A stretch of 64,000 nucleotides of DNA from Chondrilla cf. caribensis (taxonomy: Eukaryota; Porifera; Demospongiae; Chondrillida; Chondrillidae). The notes under the pieces are model-generated. The model did not search any database. It saw only the letters and a program-made list of their open reading frames with translations, and was not told the origin of the DNA. The translations under genes were made by a program, and so were the position numbers. The number at the start of each line of letters is the position of its first letter. Position 1 is the first letter of the stretch. Below are positions 49,074 to 64,000 of the stretch, piece by piece. The stretch lies in assembly GCA_964020155.1 (NCBI GenBank), contig OZ026570.1:2665779-2729778 (forward strand), read 5' to 3'.

Positions 49074-49200
49074 ACGCACAGAAACACATGCACACATACA
49101 GCGCACACACACACACACACACACTTCTTCTTCTGCTGTTTGCACTCTAACAAGCCTCAATGAGGTGAAAGTGATACAGGCCAAAAATGTCCCAAGTCCA

Positions 49201-49413
49201 TTAGTGCCTACTGGCACAGAAACGTTTGTGATTCTGAAGTCCCTGAATGTTGAAGGACTTCCTGCAGTGGTCACACTGTGCTGTGGTCCAAGGGCCATGA
49301 ATTTGGTGTTTGTGATTGACCAGGACAGCCCCATTGGAGACTGTGAAAGTGCAATTGGGATTGTCGCAGGTCAACCCAGCAGAGGCGGTAGCAAGATGTG
49401 TCTGATACTTTTC
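49201..49413 (-). pseudogene. C2H2 zinc-finger fragment
   Basis: The minus-strand frame reads CDNPNCTFTVSNGAVLVNHK followed by HQIHG, and then CDHCRKSFNIQGLQNHKRFC, ending at a stop at 49201. Both units fit C2H2 spacing (the second with a terminal Cys in place of His). The frame is open upstream only to about 49413. Such isolated fingers occur in host zinc-finger genes and in retroelement ORFs; which one is undecided. It lies between two CA microsatellites in the M8-B/M8-C spacer. Confidence 0.6.
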
Positions 49414-49555
49414 TTCCTCTCATCTTTTTTGTCTTCCTTCTTCTCAACTCTTCATTGATGGTGTTGACAGACACTACATGTACGTAGACACGCACACAGA
49501 TGCAGACACACACACAAACACACACATGTACACACACACGCACGCACACATGCAC

Positions 49556-49608
49556 ACACACACACACACACACAAAAACAGGCAGACTCACCTACATACA
49601 CACACACA

Positions 49609-49645
<37 letters not shown>
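49556..49645. repeat. (CA)n microsatellite
   Basis: An interrupted CA run in the M8-B/M8-C spacer. Confidence 0.95.
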
Positions 49646-49648
<3 letters not shown>

Positions 49649-50117
49649 TGTGTCTATGTACATGTAGTGCTGTCTAATCAACCTGAACCATTTAGCTATA
49701 ATTTCACAATCACGCACACAATATATACGTACACAATGTCAATAGCCATGTGGCAGTGTGTGCAGAAATATTACCTGAAAGTGTTTGATTTATGTAGGTT
49801 ACTTACAACCAGCCTACCATATATCAACGGACGTTATACAGTACTATAACATAACTGAGGTAGAGATGACACCCAAACACACTCGATGTGTATATACGCA
49901 CATGTTTGGTGTCAGCTGTCTGACTGCAGTATTGTGTGTACGTACCTACAGAGGTCAGCATGTGTGTAGTAAACATGACAATGCCATGCACTGTGTGGGT
50001 GTGTGGGTGTCCACTTCCTCTAATGGCATATGTCAGGGAATTACGTGCATATCCTGCAAGTGTGTACATATAATATGTATTTTCAAGTAACTAATGATAT
50101 AAAGACAATGTATATTA

Positions 50118-50297
50118 CAGTGAAACCATGCTAATCCGACACCTCTATAATCCAACATTATCTCTAATCCAACCATTATAATATGAGAAACAGTCATCAT
50201 ACATAAGTATGGTAAGAGGCACTCCATAATCCAACAGCCTCCTAATCCAACATTATTCTCAGGTCCCACTGAGTGTCGGATTAGAGAGGTTTCACTG
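50118..50297. mobile_element. Mini-transposon, CAGTGAAACC...AATCCGACA family, complete
   Basis: 180 bp with ends CAGTGAAACCATGCTAATCC and inverted CAGTGAAACCTCTCTAATCC, flanked by TA on both sides. Its right end is identical to that at 48593-48612, so both were probably moved by the same pogo-type transposase. Confidence 0.82.
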
Positions 50298-50331
50298 TAT
50301 AATATACATACATACACATACATAATATGTA

Positions 50332-50503
50332 CAGGGAATATTCATTAATCCGCCAAACCCTTTTATCCACCATATTATTATTGAAACAAATTCCCTTGCA
50401 TGGCTATGCTATAAGTAATCTCCATCTCACACTTCCGCCTACTGCCATTCTTCTGTGTACTTTTGCCCGAACCAATTGTGGCTGATTTAATGAATATTTA
50501 CTG
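50332..50503. mobile_element. Mini-transposon, CAGTGAATATTCG family
   Basis: The left end CAGGGAATATTCATTAATCC and right end inverted CAGTAAATATTCATTAAATC are flanked by TA. 172 bp; the interior resembles the left part of the element at 5072-5539. Confidence 0.72.
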
Positions 50504-50519
50504 TATGTATTATGATTTT

Positions 50520-50790
50520 ATATACAGGCCTAATAAGGGACATTACAGAACATTCCATTAACTTATGCTTATAATTAAACAAAACAGATTACAAAGTTCC
50601 ACTTCATTATTATACAAGTATTTCTGTCAGACTCTATAAATTTTCACTCTACTCTATAAAAATTAAGAACTAAACAATCTAATCTTTATTGATCCTCCTG
50701 ATTGATCAATATTCTTCTTACATCTAGTGTAAATCAGGACAATACATGACATATGGATTACTGAAACACGCATGCATAGTACATATTATC
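50520..50790. repeat. 3' flank shared between M8-C and the FUT genes
   Basis: Text such as 'cctaataagggacattacag', 'cattccattaac' and 'ggattactgaa' recurs 3' of FUT-A's neighbour (16230-16400), in unit 2 (22450-22600) and 3' of FUT-D (26740-26880). Homologous downstream sequence after both gene families shows they belonged to one repeated block. Confidence 0.65.
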
Positions 50791-50818
50791 CTGATTGACA
50801 CATTGTTACTTGTTACTG

Positions 50819-63753
<12,935 letters not shown>

Positions 63754-64000
63754 CTTTAAAATAAAATGATAAATTATTAGAAGTGCACAAATTTTCAAAT
63801 GTCCTAGCTACAAGATTAATCATAACATATCATTCTTAATCACTCCTGGCTGGTTATAATTATCATGGACTATTCTGAATCACTAATGTAATAGAACCAA
63901 CCCATATAGTAGATCATTTTGTAACTCAAAACTATCCAGTTCATACTTGCAGAGTTGAGTGTGTCTTATCAAGAAATAAGCACAGTTTTAACTCCAGGAC
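63754..64000. other. M8-C intron, nothing recognised
   Basis: Sequence upstream (minus strand) of M8-C exon 3. Exons 1 and 2 should lie beyond the window edge. Confidence 0.4.

Overview
The window is animal nuclear DNA. It is AT-rich, its genes have many short exons with GT-AG introns, long (CA)n/(GT)n microsatellites are unusually frequent, and it carries remnants of Penelope-like and Ty3/gypsy retroelements plus pogo and hAT DNA transposons. There are no bacterial features. An early-branching marine invertebrate such as a sponge would fit, but that is inference; nothing here fixes the species.

The backbone is a cluster on the minus strand made of two unrelated gene families. The first is a set of membrane-anchored leishmanolysin-like (peptidase family M8) zinc metalloproteases, each with about 20 exons: M8-A (690-9908, 3' end outside the window), M8-B (30534-48773, both ends present) and M8-C (50819-63753, 5' end outside the window). 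Their exons have the same lengths and phases. In order they encode a signal peptide, a propeptide, the HEITHAL zinc site, the third zinc His with the Met-turn, a Cys-rich C-terminal region, a Ser/Thr/Pro-rich stalk and a transmembrane helix with a short tail. The second is a set of intronless type II membrane proteins of about 460-495 residues that look like GT-B fucosyltransferases (FUT-A to FUT-D, 10245-28645), lying between M8-B and M8-A.

The fucosyltransferase block grew by tandem duplication. A unit of about 6.2 kb (FUT gene, upstream region, a collapsed FUT relic, a palindromic mini-element, a Penelope relic, a gypsy relic and two relic M8 exons) is present twice, at about 10.24-16.44 kb and 16.44-22.65 kb, followed by FUT-C, a degraded M8 3' region (25.1-26.7 kb) and FUT-D. 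FUT-B appears to be a hybrid of FUT-A-like 5' and FUT-C-like 3' sequence, as expected from unequal crossing-over inside the genes. FUT-A is broken by three frameshifts.

Two of the three M8 genes are damaged at the same exon, the one before the zinc-binding exon. In M8-B the exon is absent and its place is taken by a 72-bp minisatellite (39.8-41.0 kb). In M8-C it is split by a 6.9-kb insert (56063-62969) with short inverted terminal repeats that carries pieces of unrelated genes: the last exon of an SLC17-type transporter, a PHD-finger-like terminal exon, and a 5'-truncated, frameshifted short-chain dehydrogenase. M8-A looks intact over the part visible.

Mobile DNA is abundant. A 2.42-kb pogo-family element with terminal inverted repeats and TA duplications sits in intron 1 of M8-B. 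A second pogo-type transposase tail with a PCNA-binding (PIP-box) motif lies nearby. At least six short non-autonomous elements with TA target duplications, a hAT-type mini-element with an 8-bp duplication, and several fold-back elements fill the introns and spacers. All functional statements come from reading the translated sequence; no database search was possible.
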